Of a DNA stretch of 13,888 bases, positions 6,583 to 12,829 are shown in pieces (the stretch's first letter is position 1; each line of letters starts with the position of its first letter). A program made the translations under genes and the position numbers. The stretch is from Chloroflexota bacterium (GTDB lineage: Bacteria > Chloroflexota > Anaerolineae > Anaerolineales > Villigracilaceae), in NCBI GenBank assembly GCA_016191895.1, contig JACPVD010000093.1, positions 1-13,888 on the forward strand, in the 5' to 3' direction. The notes under the pieces were generated by a model that did not search any database, was not told where the DNA came from, and worked only from the letters and a program-made list of their open reading frames with translations.

Positions 6583-7890
6583 ATGGAATCAGGCAACGCA
6601 GAACTCCCCATCGGCTCGCTGCGCATCGGCTTGTTTACCGATACCTACGCCCCGCAGGTAAACGGCGTATCGGTTTCGCTGCAAATGATCTCGGAGGGCT
6701 TGAAAAAGCGCGGGCATCAAGTGACCATCTTTGCGCCAAAGTTCCCCGGCTACAAGGATAATGAACCGAACGTGATGCGCCTGCCTTCGTTGAAATATCT
6801 CAACAACCCGCCGATCTATGTGGCTGTGCTTGGCACGCCCCGTTCCACCTGGAAATTGACCCGCAGGCACTTCGACGTGCTTCACGCGCACAGCCCGGCG
6901 AGCGTGGGGCTGCTGGCATACCTGACCGCCTCCACCAAGCGGCTGCCGCTCATCTACACCTACCACACCTCCATCACCGACTACACCCATTACATCAAGT
7001 TCATCGGCAACACCGGCATCATCAAATACGCGGCGGCGTGGTTCAGCAAGGCATCCACCGATCTGGGCGACCAGATCATCGTCCCTTCGCCGAAGTTCCA
7101 CCGGTTGTTGTTGAATCAAAAGGTGAAACAACCCATCAACGTCATCCCGAACGGCATCGACCTGAGCATGTTCCGGGCTGCGCAAAACCCGGAGGCTTTG
7201 CGAAACAGGCTCCGGCTGGGTCCCGAAGCGCAGATTCTCCTGACTGTCGGGCGCATGGACCCGGAAAAGCGCCTGGAATTCATCGTCGAGGCATTCGATC
7301 TCATTTCAGAACGAGTCCCCAATGCGCACCTTGTTTTTGCCGGGGACGGTTCTGCGCGCAAGGGCGTTCAGGATAAGGCAAACGCCATCCGTGCCAAAGA
7401 CCGCATTCACTTTTTGGGCATGGTCAACCGCGCCGAACTGCCCGATGTTTTTCACGATGCAGATGTATTCCTCTCGGCTTCCACCACCGAAGTCCATCCC
7501 ATTTCCGTCATCGAAGCGATTGCCTCGGGGCTGCCTTTCGTGGCAGTCAAAGACGAAGCCTTTGAAGGCATGTTGGAAGACGGGCTGAATGGGTATGAAG
7601 CGCCGCTCGATGTAAGGAAATACGCCAATGTGCTTGCCGACCTTCTGCCCGACCGCGAACGCCTGAAAAAATTTGGCAAACATTCGCTGGTATTGAGCGA
7701 AAAATATTCCATCGAAGCGCAGGTCAAATCGCTGGAAAAACTTTACATGGAGGCGATTTTGCAAAACTGGCGCGGCAACTTTTTCAAACGCATGATCTCC
7801 CAGAACATCAACCACATTCCCACCCGCATCAACCGCGTCATCCGTACCGAGATCGGGAAGTTAATGCCCCGCAAAAAGAAAAAGGGGTAG
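6583..7890 (+). CDS. GT4-family glycosyltransferase (glycolipid or glycan synthesis)
   Basis: This 435-aa GT-B-fold retaining glycosyltransferase resembles diacylglycerol glucosyltransferase and mannosyltransferase members of GT4. It would transfer a sugar from a nucleotide sugar at the cytoplasmic membrane face; donor and acceptor cannot be fixed from sequence. The N-terminal domain opens with RIGLFTDTYAPQVNGVS, containing the glycine-rich loop of these enzymes. A middle motif is VIPNGIDLSMF. The C-terminal domain has LTVGRMDPEKR and the EX7E motif with E303 and E311 (TEVHPISVIEA). The tail is strongly basic (MPRKKKKG), suiting association with anionic membranes. The frame is open to 6529, but ATG 6583 is chosen because GAGGTG lies 5 nt before it and the extra upstream codons are repeat sequence. 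It probably shares the DUF951 promoter. Confidence 0.9.
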   Translation: MESGNAELPIGSLRIGLFTDTYAPQVNGVSVSLQMISEGLKKRGHQVTIFAPKFPGYKDNEPNVMRLPSLKYLNNPPIYVAVLGTPRSTWKLTRRHFDVLHAHSPASVGLLAYLTASTKRLPLIYTYHTSITDYTHYIKFIGNTGIIKYAAAWFSKASTDLGDQIIVPSPKFHRLLLNQKVKQPINVIPNGIDLSMFRAAQNPEALRNRLRLGPEAQILLTVGRMDPEKRLEFIVEAFDLISERVPNAHLVFAGDGSARKGVQDKANAIRAKDRIHFLGMVNRAELPDVFHDADVFLSASTTEVHPISVIEAIASGLPFVAVKDEAFEGMLEDGLNGYEAPLDVRKYANVLADLLPDRERLKKFGKHSLVLSEKYSIEAQVKSLEKLYMEAILQNWRGNFFKRMISQNINHIPTRINRVIRTEIGKLMPRKKKKG

Positions 7891-8362
7891 GTTTATAAAA
7901 AATATGGGGGCCGGACAACAGATAGTTCGTAAATTTCCCAACGGCTCATCCGACATGATCTAGCCCATGAAGCCTTCGAAGCGACATGCGCGTTTTAATA
8001 AATGCGTGATGGCGCTTTTGTTGTATCTTCTCAAAATTTCGGGGCAAAACCATAAGGCTGAGACCGCCGGGCTTTTCAAAGGCAAAGATTCACTTTTGCT
8101 TGATTTTGCGCGGCAAAATTCGATTTTCTGGTTCTACCGTTTTTAACGGGAAAACCATTTTCACCACAAAGGACACGAAGGTCGCGAAGGAAAAACGCCT
8201 GTAAATTTGACGCCTTTTCCCCTTTGTGTACTTTGTGACCTTCGTGGTAAGGCTCTTTCCCGTCAATTACGGAAGAGCCGATTTTCTTTGCGCCTTTGCG
8301 TTAAAAAGGCGAATAACCACCCAGAATAATTGAGAGGATGCCTTTTGCTGACCGTGGGCGTT
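7891..8362. other. Repeat-rich, AT-richer intergenic region
   Basis: No supported gene is seen. A 59-codon open frame (7967-8146, plus) lacks a ribosome-binding site and has unremarkable codon use. The rest holds a nested inverted repeat (8146-8263), a hairpin with GGCTCTT/AAGAGCC arms (8251-8279) followed by GATTTTC, and a 7-bp hairpin CGCCTTT/AAAGGCG (8291-8311). These hairpins lie between the converging glycosyltransferase and panC genes and may end their transcripts. Confidence 0.55.
8146..8263. repeat. Nested inverted-repeat element of about 118 bp
   Basis: Outer arms ACGGGAAA (8146-8153) and TTTCCCGT (8256-8263) are perfect. Inner 28-nt arms (8163-8190, starting ACCACAAAGG; 8221-8248, ending CTTCGTGGT) are inverted copies agreeing at 21 of 28 positions. 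GGAAAA/TTTTCC adds further pairing near the centre. The inner arm sequence is the same dispersed repeat seen at 3219-3250. Confidence 0.65.
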
Positions 8363-8401
8363 TCAAAGCCAGCCGCAGGCGCGGCAGTATTCGATGGACA
8401 T
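8363..8401 (-). pseudogene. Truncated start of a SelW/Rdx-like gene
   Basis: Just after panC, on the same strand, a strong GGAGG (plus 8406-8410) lies 4 nt before an ATG that opens the 12-codon frame MSIEYCRACGWL, then TGA. The string resembles the N-terminus of SelW/SelT/SelH (Rdx) family thioredoxin-like proteins, which begin with a beta-strand leading into a CxxC or CxxU redox motif (EYCxxCxWL). The expected continuation (RAxW and a long helix) is absent in all frames, and repeat sequence follows. The simplest reading is a gene truncated by replacement with repeat DNA. A real micropeptide or chance similarity cannot be excluded. Confidence 0.35.
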
Positions 8402-8416
8402 CAAACCTCCGATCGC

Positions 8417-9250
8417 CTATCCCAACACAAAATTATCGATCAATCTTGTTTTTCCAAAATAGACCGCCAGGGAAAGAAGAGCCTTGCCTGTAACCGTATC
8501 CAACTCCTCCAGCGAGTCGTAATCGGCGCAGGAAACATATTGCGCCTGCGCCTGCGGATCGCCTGCCAGCGTTTCCTTCATCCTTGCCCTCAACCTTTCC
8601 GCATCCCGTTCGCCCGCCTCGTGAAGTTCCTTTGCGGCGCTCAAGGCGCGAAACAGCACAACCGCCGCCCGGCGTTCGTCAACGTTCAAATACACATTCC
8701 GGCTCGACATTGCCAGCCCGTCCGCTTCTCGATGGGTGGGGCAGACGATCACCTCGAGCGGGAAGTTCAAATCCGTTGCCATGCGGCGGATGACCGCGAC
8801 CTGTTGGGCGTCCTTCTGCCCGAAGTAGGCCTTGTCTGGCTGGGTGGCGTTGAACAGTTTCGCGACGACGGTACCCACACCCCGGAAGTGACCGGGCCTC
8901 ATCGCGCCTTCCAGCCCCTTTGAGAGCGCCTCGACCTCGACCCAGGTCTGGTAGCCGGGCGGATACATGATCTCCGCTGTGGGCGTCCAGACCAGGTCCA
9001 CGCCGAGGGGGCGGAGCAGGCTCAGGTCACGCTCGAGATCGCGCGGGTACTTTGAGAGGTCTTCGCTGGGACCGAACTGGCTCGGGTTAACAAAGATGCT
9101 GACGAGGACGCGCCGGTTTTCGGCTTTGGCGCGTTCCACAAGCGACAAATGTCCCTCGTGCAGGTAACCCATCGTGGGAACAAGACCAACCGTCCCGTCG
9201 AGAGAGAGGCGGGCGGTTCTTAAGTCGAGGAGAGAGGAGACAATTTCCAC
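8417..9250 (-). CDS. panC: Pantothenate synthetase PanC
   Basis: PanC is an ATP-dependent ligase that joins D-pantoate and beta-alanine to give pantothenate, the coenzyme A precursor, via a pantoyl-adenylate. The 277-aa length is typical. The motifs run in order: VPTMGYLHEGH with the HIGH-like HEGH at 31-34; FVNPSQFGPSEDLSKYPR; GHFRGVGTVVAKLFN; YFGQKDAQQ; and the KMSKS-like segment ADGLAMSSRN. The start is GTG (9250-9248), supported by GGAG with 6-nt spacing. It is divergent from the 71-aa small protein gene; the shared gap holds a 14-bp palindrome. No panB or panD is in the window. A short SelW-like remnant follows 15 nt after its stop. Confidence 0.97.
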   Translation of the reverse strand: MEIVSSLLDLRTARLSLDGTVGLVPTMGYLHEGHLSLVERAKAENRRVLVSIFVNPSQFGPSEDLSKYPRDLERDLSLLRPLGVDLVWTPTAEIMYPPGYQTWVEVEALSKGLEGAMRPGHFRGVGTVVAKLFNATQPDKAYFGQKDAQQVAVIRRMATDLNFPLEVIVCPTHREADGLAMSSRNVYLNVDERRAAVVLFRALSAAKELHEAGERDAERLRARMKETLAGDPQAQAQYVSCADYDSLEELDTVTGKALLSLAVYFGKTRLIDNFVLG

Positions 9251-9262
9251 GTCAAACTCCGA

Positions 9263-9276
9263 TTTGTATATACAAA
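9263..9276. promoter_or_regulatory. 14-bp perfect palindrome, candidate operator
   Basis: TTTGTATATACAAA is a perfect palindrome between the divergent panC and 71-aa protein genes, about 13 bp from the panC start. It includes a TATATA that could also serve as the panC -10 box. Binding by a dimeric regulator is a guess. Confidence 0.35.
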
Positions 9277-9290
9277 AACAAAAGTACTAC

Positions 9291-9319
9291 TTGACAGGCT
9301 AGAAATTTTGTTCTACACT
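9291..9319 (+). promoter_or_regulatory. Sigma-70-type promoter of the 71-aa protein gene
   Basis: A consensus -35 TTGACA (9291-9296) and -10 TACACT (9314-9319) are separated by 17 bp. The inverted repeat TTTTATC (9319-9325) / GATAAAA (9333-9339) spans the predicted transcript start. It could be an operator or a 5' hairpin, and its right arm abuts the AAAGGAG ribosome-binding site. Confidence 0.8.
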
Positions 9320-9350
9320 TTTATCAGACTTAGATAAAAGGAGAAATACA

Positions 9351-9566
9351 ATGGCTTTCGGATACACGAACTCAAAAGGAAATACATACTATCTTCATGC
9401 AAAAGGCAAGATGTTCTTCTTCTCGAAGGAGATCAAGGAAGGCGCTCTCGACGCCGTGCCCGCCGGTTATAACGTGGTCGAAATGAAGACCGGGATGCCG
9501 GTGCTCAAGAAGGCGGAAAGCGCCGCTGCGCCCGCTCCGGCGAATACGGAAAGCGCAGGGTCGTAA
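9351..9566 (+). CDS. Small protein of unknown function (71 aa)
   Basis: This small soluble protein has a compact N-terminal part rich in aromatic and beta-forming residues (TNSKGNTYYLHAKGKMFFF). It continues KEIKEGALDAVPAGYNVVEMK and TGMPVLKK, then ends in a low-complexity Ala/Pro-rich tail (SAAAPAPANTESAGS). It resembles small uncharacterised proteins I associate with Chloroflexota, but I can assign no function. It is well expressed by design: consensus promoter and AAAGGAG 7 nt before the ATG. The ssb transcription unit follows after about 90 bp containing a hairpin (9590-9608). The tail looks disordered. Confidence 0.8.
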   Translation: MAFGYTNSKGNTYYLHAKGKMFFFSKEIKEGALDAVPAGYNVVEMKTGMPVLKKAESAAAPAPANTESAGS

Positions 9567-9589
9567 CAAGTATAACCCTGTTAATTTTC

Positions 9590-9608
9590 GCCCAGGCGCG
9601 CCCTGGGC
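9590..9608 (+). terminator. Hairpin between the 71-aa gene and ssb
   Basis: GCCCAGG (9590-9596) and CCTGGGC (9602-9608) form a perfect 7-bp GC-rich stem with a CGCGC loop, 24 nt after the stop codon. No T-run follows, so it may only attenuate transcription or protect the upstream mRNA 3' end. Confidence 0.4.
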
Positions 9609-9654
9609 AACACAACTTAATACTCTGTTCTTTTAGATAAAAAGGAGCCTAAAA

Positions 9655-9717
9655 ATGACACGTACACAGCATCTAAAAGTCCTTGAAACGAAAGGGGAGC
9701 CGACATGCCAGCATTAA
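9655..9717 (+). CDS. Upstream ORF overlapping the ssb start (20 aa)
   Basis: A 20-codon frame (MTRTQHLKVLETKGEPTCQH) starts at ATG 9655 with AAAAAGGAG 7 nt before it. It stops at TAA 9715-9717, 13 nt inside ssb in a different frame. The geometry suggests translational coupling: ribosomes finishing here would re-initiate at, or expose, the ssb start and its own GGGGAG site, which lies inside this frame. The peptide has no recognisable domain and may be only a translated leader. It was judged real by ribosome-binding-site quality, not conservation. Confidence 0.45.
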   Translation: MTRTQHLKVLETKGEPTCQH

Positions 9718-10100
9718 ACCGCGTTCAGTTGATCGGCAACCTGGGCAGGGACCCCGAAACCAAGTTCACCCCCACCGGCAAGAAGGTCTGTCACTTTAGC
9801 ATTGCCGTCAGCAGCCGCTGGAAAGACAAGAGCGGCGAGATGAAGGAAAGCACCGAATGGGCGAACATTGAAGCATGGGGCAGGCTTGGGGAGGTCTGCC
9901 AGGAATATCTCAAGAAGGGCAGTCTGATCTTCCTTGAGGGACGCCTGAAAACCGATAAATACGATTCGAACGGTGAGACGAAATATTTCACCAAGATCGT
10001 TGCCCAGACCCTGCAATTTCTCGACCGCAGGGAGAGGGAAGAGCCGCTGATGGCGGTGGACGAAGACCCCGGCGAGTACGACGCGCTGGCTGGCGAGTAG
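9705..10100 (+). CDS. ssb: Single-stranded DNA-binding protein
   Basis: SSB coats single-stranded DNA during replication, repair and recombination. The 131-aa protein has the OB-fold from the start: LNRVQLIGNLGRDPETKFTP, then VCHFSIAVSSRWKD, then TEWANIEAWGRLGEVCQEYL and GSLIFLEGRLKTDKY. The OB-fold ends near residue 110. The C-terminal part is short and acidic (VDEDPGEYDALAGE) and lacks the usual DDDIPF-like tip that recruits partner proteins. The ATG 9705 has GGGGAG 5 nt upstream. A short upstream ORF overlaps the start. A strong terminator follows directly. Confidence 0.94.
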   Translation: MPALNRVQLIGNLGRDPETKFTPTGKKVCHFSIAVSSRWKDKSGEMKESTEWANIEAWGRLGEVCQEYLKKGSLIFLEGRLKTDKYDSNGETKYFTKIVAQTLQFLDRREREEPLMAVDEDPGEYDALAGE

Positions 10101-10107
10101 CAATTCA

Positions 10108-10143
10108 GGCGACGGTCATCTTTGAGGTGACCGTCGCTTTTTT
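10108..10143 (+). terminator. Rho-independent terminator of ssb
   Basis: GCGACGGTCA (10109-10118) pairs perfectly with TGACCGTCGC (10128-10137). The stem continues to about 13 bp with one G-U pair and is followed by a six-T run. It lies 9 nt after the ssb stop. Confidence 0.93.
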
Positions 10144-10178
10144 ATATTCCAATATCATATTATGCCTGTCATTTCTTC

Positions 10179-10207
10179 TTGCGCCCTTGTTTTGGCTGGT
10201 TTATACT
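10179..10207 (+). promoter_or_regulatory. Promoter of the kinase gene, leaderless configuration
   Basis: The -35 TTGCGC (10179-10184) and -10 TATACT (10202-10207) are spaced 17 bp apart. The ATG is at 10215, only 7 nt after the -10 box, so the mRNA is predicted to begin at or next to the start codon. There is no Shine-Dalgarno site. Confidence 0.65.
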
Positions 10208-10214
10208 AGCGGTC

Positions 10215-11687
10215 ATGCCACTCCCTGAACAAATCGGACGCTACGAAGTCAAATCGGAACTCGGCCGCGGCGGCATGGCAACCGTCTACCGCGCCTACGA
10301 CCCCAACTCTGGGCGTGAGGTTGCCATCAAGGTTCTGCCGCGCGAAATGCTGCACGATCCGCAGTTTCGTTCGAGGTTCGAACGCGAGATCAAGTTGATC
10401 GCCTCGCTCGAACATCCTGCCATCGTGCCGATCTATGACGCGGGGGAGGTCAACGGACAGCCTTACTTCGTCATGCGCTTCATGAACGGCGGCTCCCTCT
10501 CGGATGTGATCGAAAAGGGTCCAATCCCGATCGAGGATACGGCAAAGATCATCGAAAGGGTCGCCCAGGGTCTTGCGTACGCGCATCGCAAAGGCGTGAT
10601 CCACCGCGATTTGAAGCCCGACAACATCCTCTTCGACGAGACCGGCGAACCTTTCATCTCAGATTTCGGCGTTGCCAAACTGACCGAATCGACCAGCAAC
10701 CTGACCGGTTCCGGCGTGATCGGTACCCCCGCCTACATGAGTCCCGAACAGGCGCAGGGAACCGAGATCGACCTTCGCAGCGACGTCTATGGGCTGGGCG
10801 TCATCGTCTACCAAATGCTGACCGGGCATCAGCCCTACAGCGCCGACACGCCCATGGGGGTGGTCGTTAAGCACATCACCGACCCGGTCCCTGAGATTCT
10901 CAAAGTCCTGCCGAACCTGAAAGCAGAGGTCGATTCGGTCATCAAGACCGCCATGGCAAAGGATCGAGACCAGCGCTTTGCAAACACCGTCGAACTGGCA
11001 AAAGCCCTGAACCTGGTTGCAACCGGAAGCGTCGGAAACCTGACCTTCTCCACCAACAGCGGCATTGCCTCGCGCCTTGCTCCTCCCGCCGCCAAACCCG
11101 CCTCACGCGGACTAAACACCGGGCTGATCGTGGGCGGGGTTGTCCTTTTGGTTGCCGTCATCGGTTTTCTCCTCCTGCGCAACCAGCTATTTGTGCCAGA
11201 CGTTACGGCGACGGAGACAGAGCCGTCTGCCGCACAAACCGACAGCCCCTCCGAACTCGTCACCGTTGTGATCACCGCCACATCTGAGCCGACGGCAACC
11301 GGTCCGGCTTACGCCCCCGCCTGTTCCGCAGATGCCGCCTTCCCCGTCTCCAGCGCAAAGGAAACTGACAACTTCTGTGTGCAAAAGATACCCTACGCCT
11401 ACGCCGCAATGGAAGAAAACGCTGTTTTCACTGTTTTGAACACCGATGGCTCCAAGTGCCGGCAGGAAGTCGTTAAAAATGGCGAAAAGGTCATCTCCTG
11501 CACCGGTTCAAGTTTTGCCGTTGTGCAGCTCCAGGTCTGCCTGCCGCCCGAACTTTCCGAACAGGACCTTGCGCAATGCTCGGCGGATTCGACCTTCAAT
11601 GCCGAAGACGCATGTTGTGTTGCGATCCCAAAAGAGGAAGCCGGGTGCAAAGTGATCGAAATCCAACTCAAGGGATGCGGCGGATAA
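10215..11687 (+). CDS. Transmembrane Ser/Thr protein kinase with Cys-rich ectodomain
   Basis: This 490-aa Hanks-type (PknB-like) kinase is likely a membrane receptor that phosphorylates Ser/Thr on cytoplasmic targets. The kinase domain runs from about residue 10 to 275: glycine loop LGRGGMATVYRA, ATP-anchoring K39 (VAIKV), catalytic loop HRDLKPDN (H130, D132), DFG at D150, and TPAYMSPEQA in the activation segment. A juxtamembrane stretch leads to one transmembrane helix at about 303-323 (GLIVGGVVLLVAVIGFLLL). The outer part has a Thr/Ser/Glu-rich linker, then about 120 residues with ten cysteines (370-488), with no PASTA repeats. ATG 10215 is preferred over the longer frame from 10179 because that stretch is the promoter. 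It is monocistronic, with a terminator after it. Confidence 0.93.
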   Translation: MPLPEQIGRYEVKSELGRGGMATVYRAYDPNSGREVAIKVLPREMLHDPQFRSRFEREIKLIASLEHPAIVPIYDAGEVNGQPYFVMRFMNGGSLSDVIEKGPIPIEDTAKIIERVAQGLAYAHRKGVIHRDLKPDNILFDETGEPFISDFGVAKLTESTSNLTGSGVIGTPAYMSPEQAQGTEIDLRSDVYGLGVIVYQMLTGHQPYSADTPMGVVVKHITDPVPEILKVLPNLKAEVDSVIKTAMAKDRDQRFANTVELAKALNLVATGSVGNLTFSTNSGIASRLAPPAAKPASRGLNTGLIVGGVVLLVAVIGFLLLRNQLFVPDVTATETEPSAAQTDSPSELVTVVITATSEPTATGPAYAPACSADAAFPVSSAKETDNFCVQKIPYAYAAMEENAVFTVLNTDGSKCRQEVVKNGEKVISCTGSSFAVVQLQVCLPPELSEQDLAQCSADSTFNAEDACCVAIPKEEAGCKVIEIQLKGCGG

Positions 11688-11693
11688 AAACAG

Positions 11694-11721
11694 ATCGGGC
11701 GTTTACAAGCGCCCGATTTTT
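11694..11721 (+). terminator. Rho-independent terminator of the kinase gene
   Basis: ATCGGGCG (11694-11701) pairs with CGCCCGAT (11710-11717), followed by TTTTTATTT. It lies only 6 nt after the stop codon and ends about 13 bp before the rsmI -10 element. Confidence 0.9.
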
Positions 11722-11733
11722 ATTTCAGGCGGA

Positions 11734-11742
11734 TGATAGAAT
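11734..11742 (+). promoter_or_regulatory. Extended -10 promoter of rsmI, leaderless configuration
   Basis: TGATAGAAT is an extended -10 element (TGn followed by TAGAAT) ending 6 nt before the rsmI ATG at 11749. No -35 is evident, which is normal for extended -10 promoters. There is no Shine-Dalgarno site. Confidence 0.55.
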
Positions 11743-11748
11743 TGCAGC

Positions 11749-12588
11749 ATGGGAACCCTGTACCTTGTCGCCACGCCAATCGGCAATCTCGATGACATCA
11801 GTCCGCGCGCATTGAAAGTCCTGCGCGAGGCGGTCCTCATTGCCGCTGAAGATACGCGCCACACGGGAAAACTCCTTGAACGCTTCGGCATCAAAAATAA
11901 ATTAACCAGTTATTGGGAACACAACAAACTGAACAAACTGGATTTCATCCTCGATCATCTCTCGCAAGGCGATGTGGCTCTGGTCTCGGATGCGGGGACT
12001 CCGGGAATAAACGATCCCGGCTACGAGTTGGCCCGGGCCGCCCTCGCTTCATCCTTCGACGTTATTCCTGTCCCTGGTCCCTCGGCTCCCATCGCCGCCT
12101 TGAGCGCATCCGGGCTTGCCAGCGATTCCTTTCTCTACCTTGGCTTCCTGCCCCACAAATCCGGCGAAAGACGCAACTTTGTGGAACAGGTTGCAAACCT
12201 GCCCCACACCCTGATCTTTCTCGAAACCCCGCACCGTATCGCGGACTCGCTCGAAGACCTCCTTGCCGTATTGGGCGACCGCCGCATCTGCGTCGCCCGC
12301 GAGATGACCAAACTCCACGAAGAATACTGGCGCGGAACGGTCAGCGGCGCGGTCGAGCATTTCAAATCGAAGGAGCCGCGCGGAGAATTTACGCTGGTGA
12401 TCGAAGGGAGGGCGAAAGTGGGAAACGAACAATGGGAAGAGGATGAGTTGCTGAAAGCCCTCGAAGAGGGATTAAAGGCGGGCAAATCTGCGAAGGAATT
12501 ATCTGCCGAACTGGCGGGACCAAGCGGTTGGAATAAAAAAGAAGTATACGAGAAGGTGAACTCGTTGAAGGGAAAACGCAGGGCGTAA
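11749..12588 (+). CDS. rsmI: 16S rRNA (cytidine-1402 2'-O) methyltransferase RsmI
   Basis: RsmI methylates the 2'-OH of C1402 in 16S rRNA using SAM, tuning the ribosomal P site. The 279-aa length is typical for this tetrapyrrole-methylase-fold family. Signature stretches are LYLVATPIGNLDDIS at the N-terminus, IAAEDTRHTGKLL, ALVSDAGTPGINDPGY, VPVPGPSAPIAALSASG and FLETPHRI. The C-terminal part (about 225-279) is charged with a KSAKELSAELAG helix and a basic end. ATG 11749 lies 6 nt after an extended -10 box, so a leaderless transcript is predicted. It stands alone, converging on two minus-strand tRNA genes. Confidence 0.96.
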   Translation: MGTLYLVATPIGNLDDISPRALKVLREAVLIAAEDTRHTGKLLERFGIKNKLTSYWEHNKLNKLDFILDHLSQGDVALVSDAGTPGINDPGYELARAALASSFDVIPVPGPSAPIAALSASGLASDSFLYLGFLPHKSGERRNFVEQVANLPHTLIFLETPHRIADSLEDLLAVLGDRRICVAREMTKLHEEYWRGTVSGAVEHFKSKEPRGEFTLVIEGRAKVGNEQWEEDELLKALEEGLKAGKSAKELSAELAGPSGWNKKEVYEKVNSLKGKRRA

Positions 12589-12657
12589 AATGCGATGCGT
12601 GATGCGTAAAGGCAAAGCGCGAAACGCTGGATTCTTGATAAGAAGGTCAGGTTGGGA

Positions 12658-12829
12658 AATACCATCCCCTCAATGGGGGCGCGCGACTGGAAAACAAAAA
12701 CGCACTCTTGCGAATGCGCTTTAGCGGAGAGGGCGGGATTCGAATACCATCCCCTCAATGGGGGCGCGCGACTGGAAAACAAAAACGCACTCTTGCGAAT
12801 GCGTTTTAGCGGAGAGGGCGGGATTCGAA
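12658..12829. repeat. 85-bp tandem duplication of tRNA-Ser 3' end and terminator
   Basis: The segments 12658-12744 and 12743-12829 match over 87 bp with a single difference (C12719 vs T12804), a tandem repeat of 85-bp period. The right unit contains the true 3' end of tRNA-Ser(GCT) and its terminator. The left unit holds a copy of the tRNA acceptor 3' strand and T-arm half (12725-12744) and a second terminator (12690-12722). Where the tRNA would continue, 22 bp (12745-12766) replace 2 bp, and then the tRNA-like CGCGACTGG resumes at 12767. Confidence 0.88.
12775..12807 (-). terminator. Terminator of tRNA-Ser(GCT)
   Basis: On the minus strand, AAAACGCATTC and GAGTGCGTTTT form an 11-bp stem (one G-U pair) closed by a GCAA tetraloop and followed by TGTTTT. 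It begins 3 nt beyond the tRNA 3' end. A near-identical copy lies at 12690-12722, where the one base change gives a G-U pair. Confidence 0.85.

Noticed and set aside
7967..8146. A 59-codon plus-strand open frame starting MKPSKRHARF in the gap before panC.
   Set aside because: There is no ribosome-binding site or well-placed -10 box, codon use is unbiased, there is no recognisable motif, and its end runs into the nested repeat. It is probably chance.
12658..12829. Two repeated units with inner hairpins considered as a mini-CRISPR or a small RNA pair.
   Set aside because: The units match over their full length and contain a tRNA 3' end and its terminator, which explains them as a tandem duplication.
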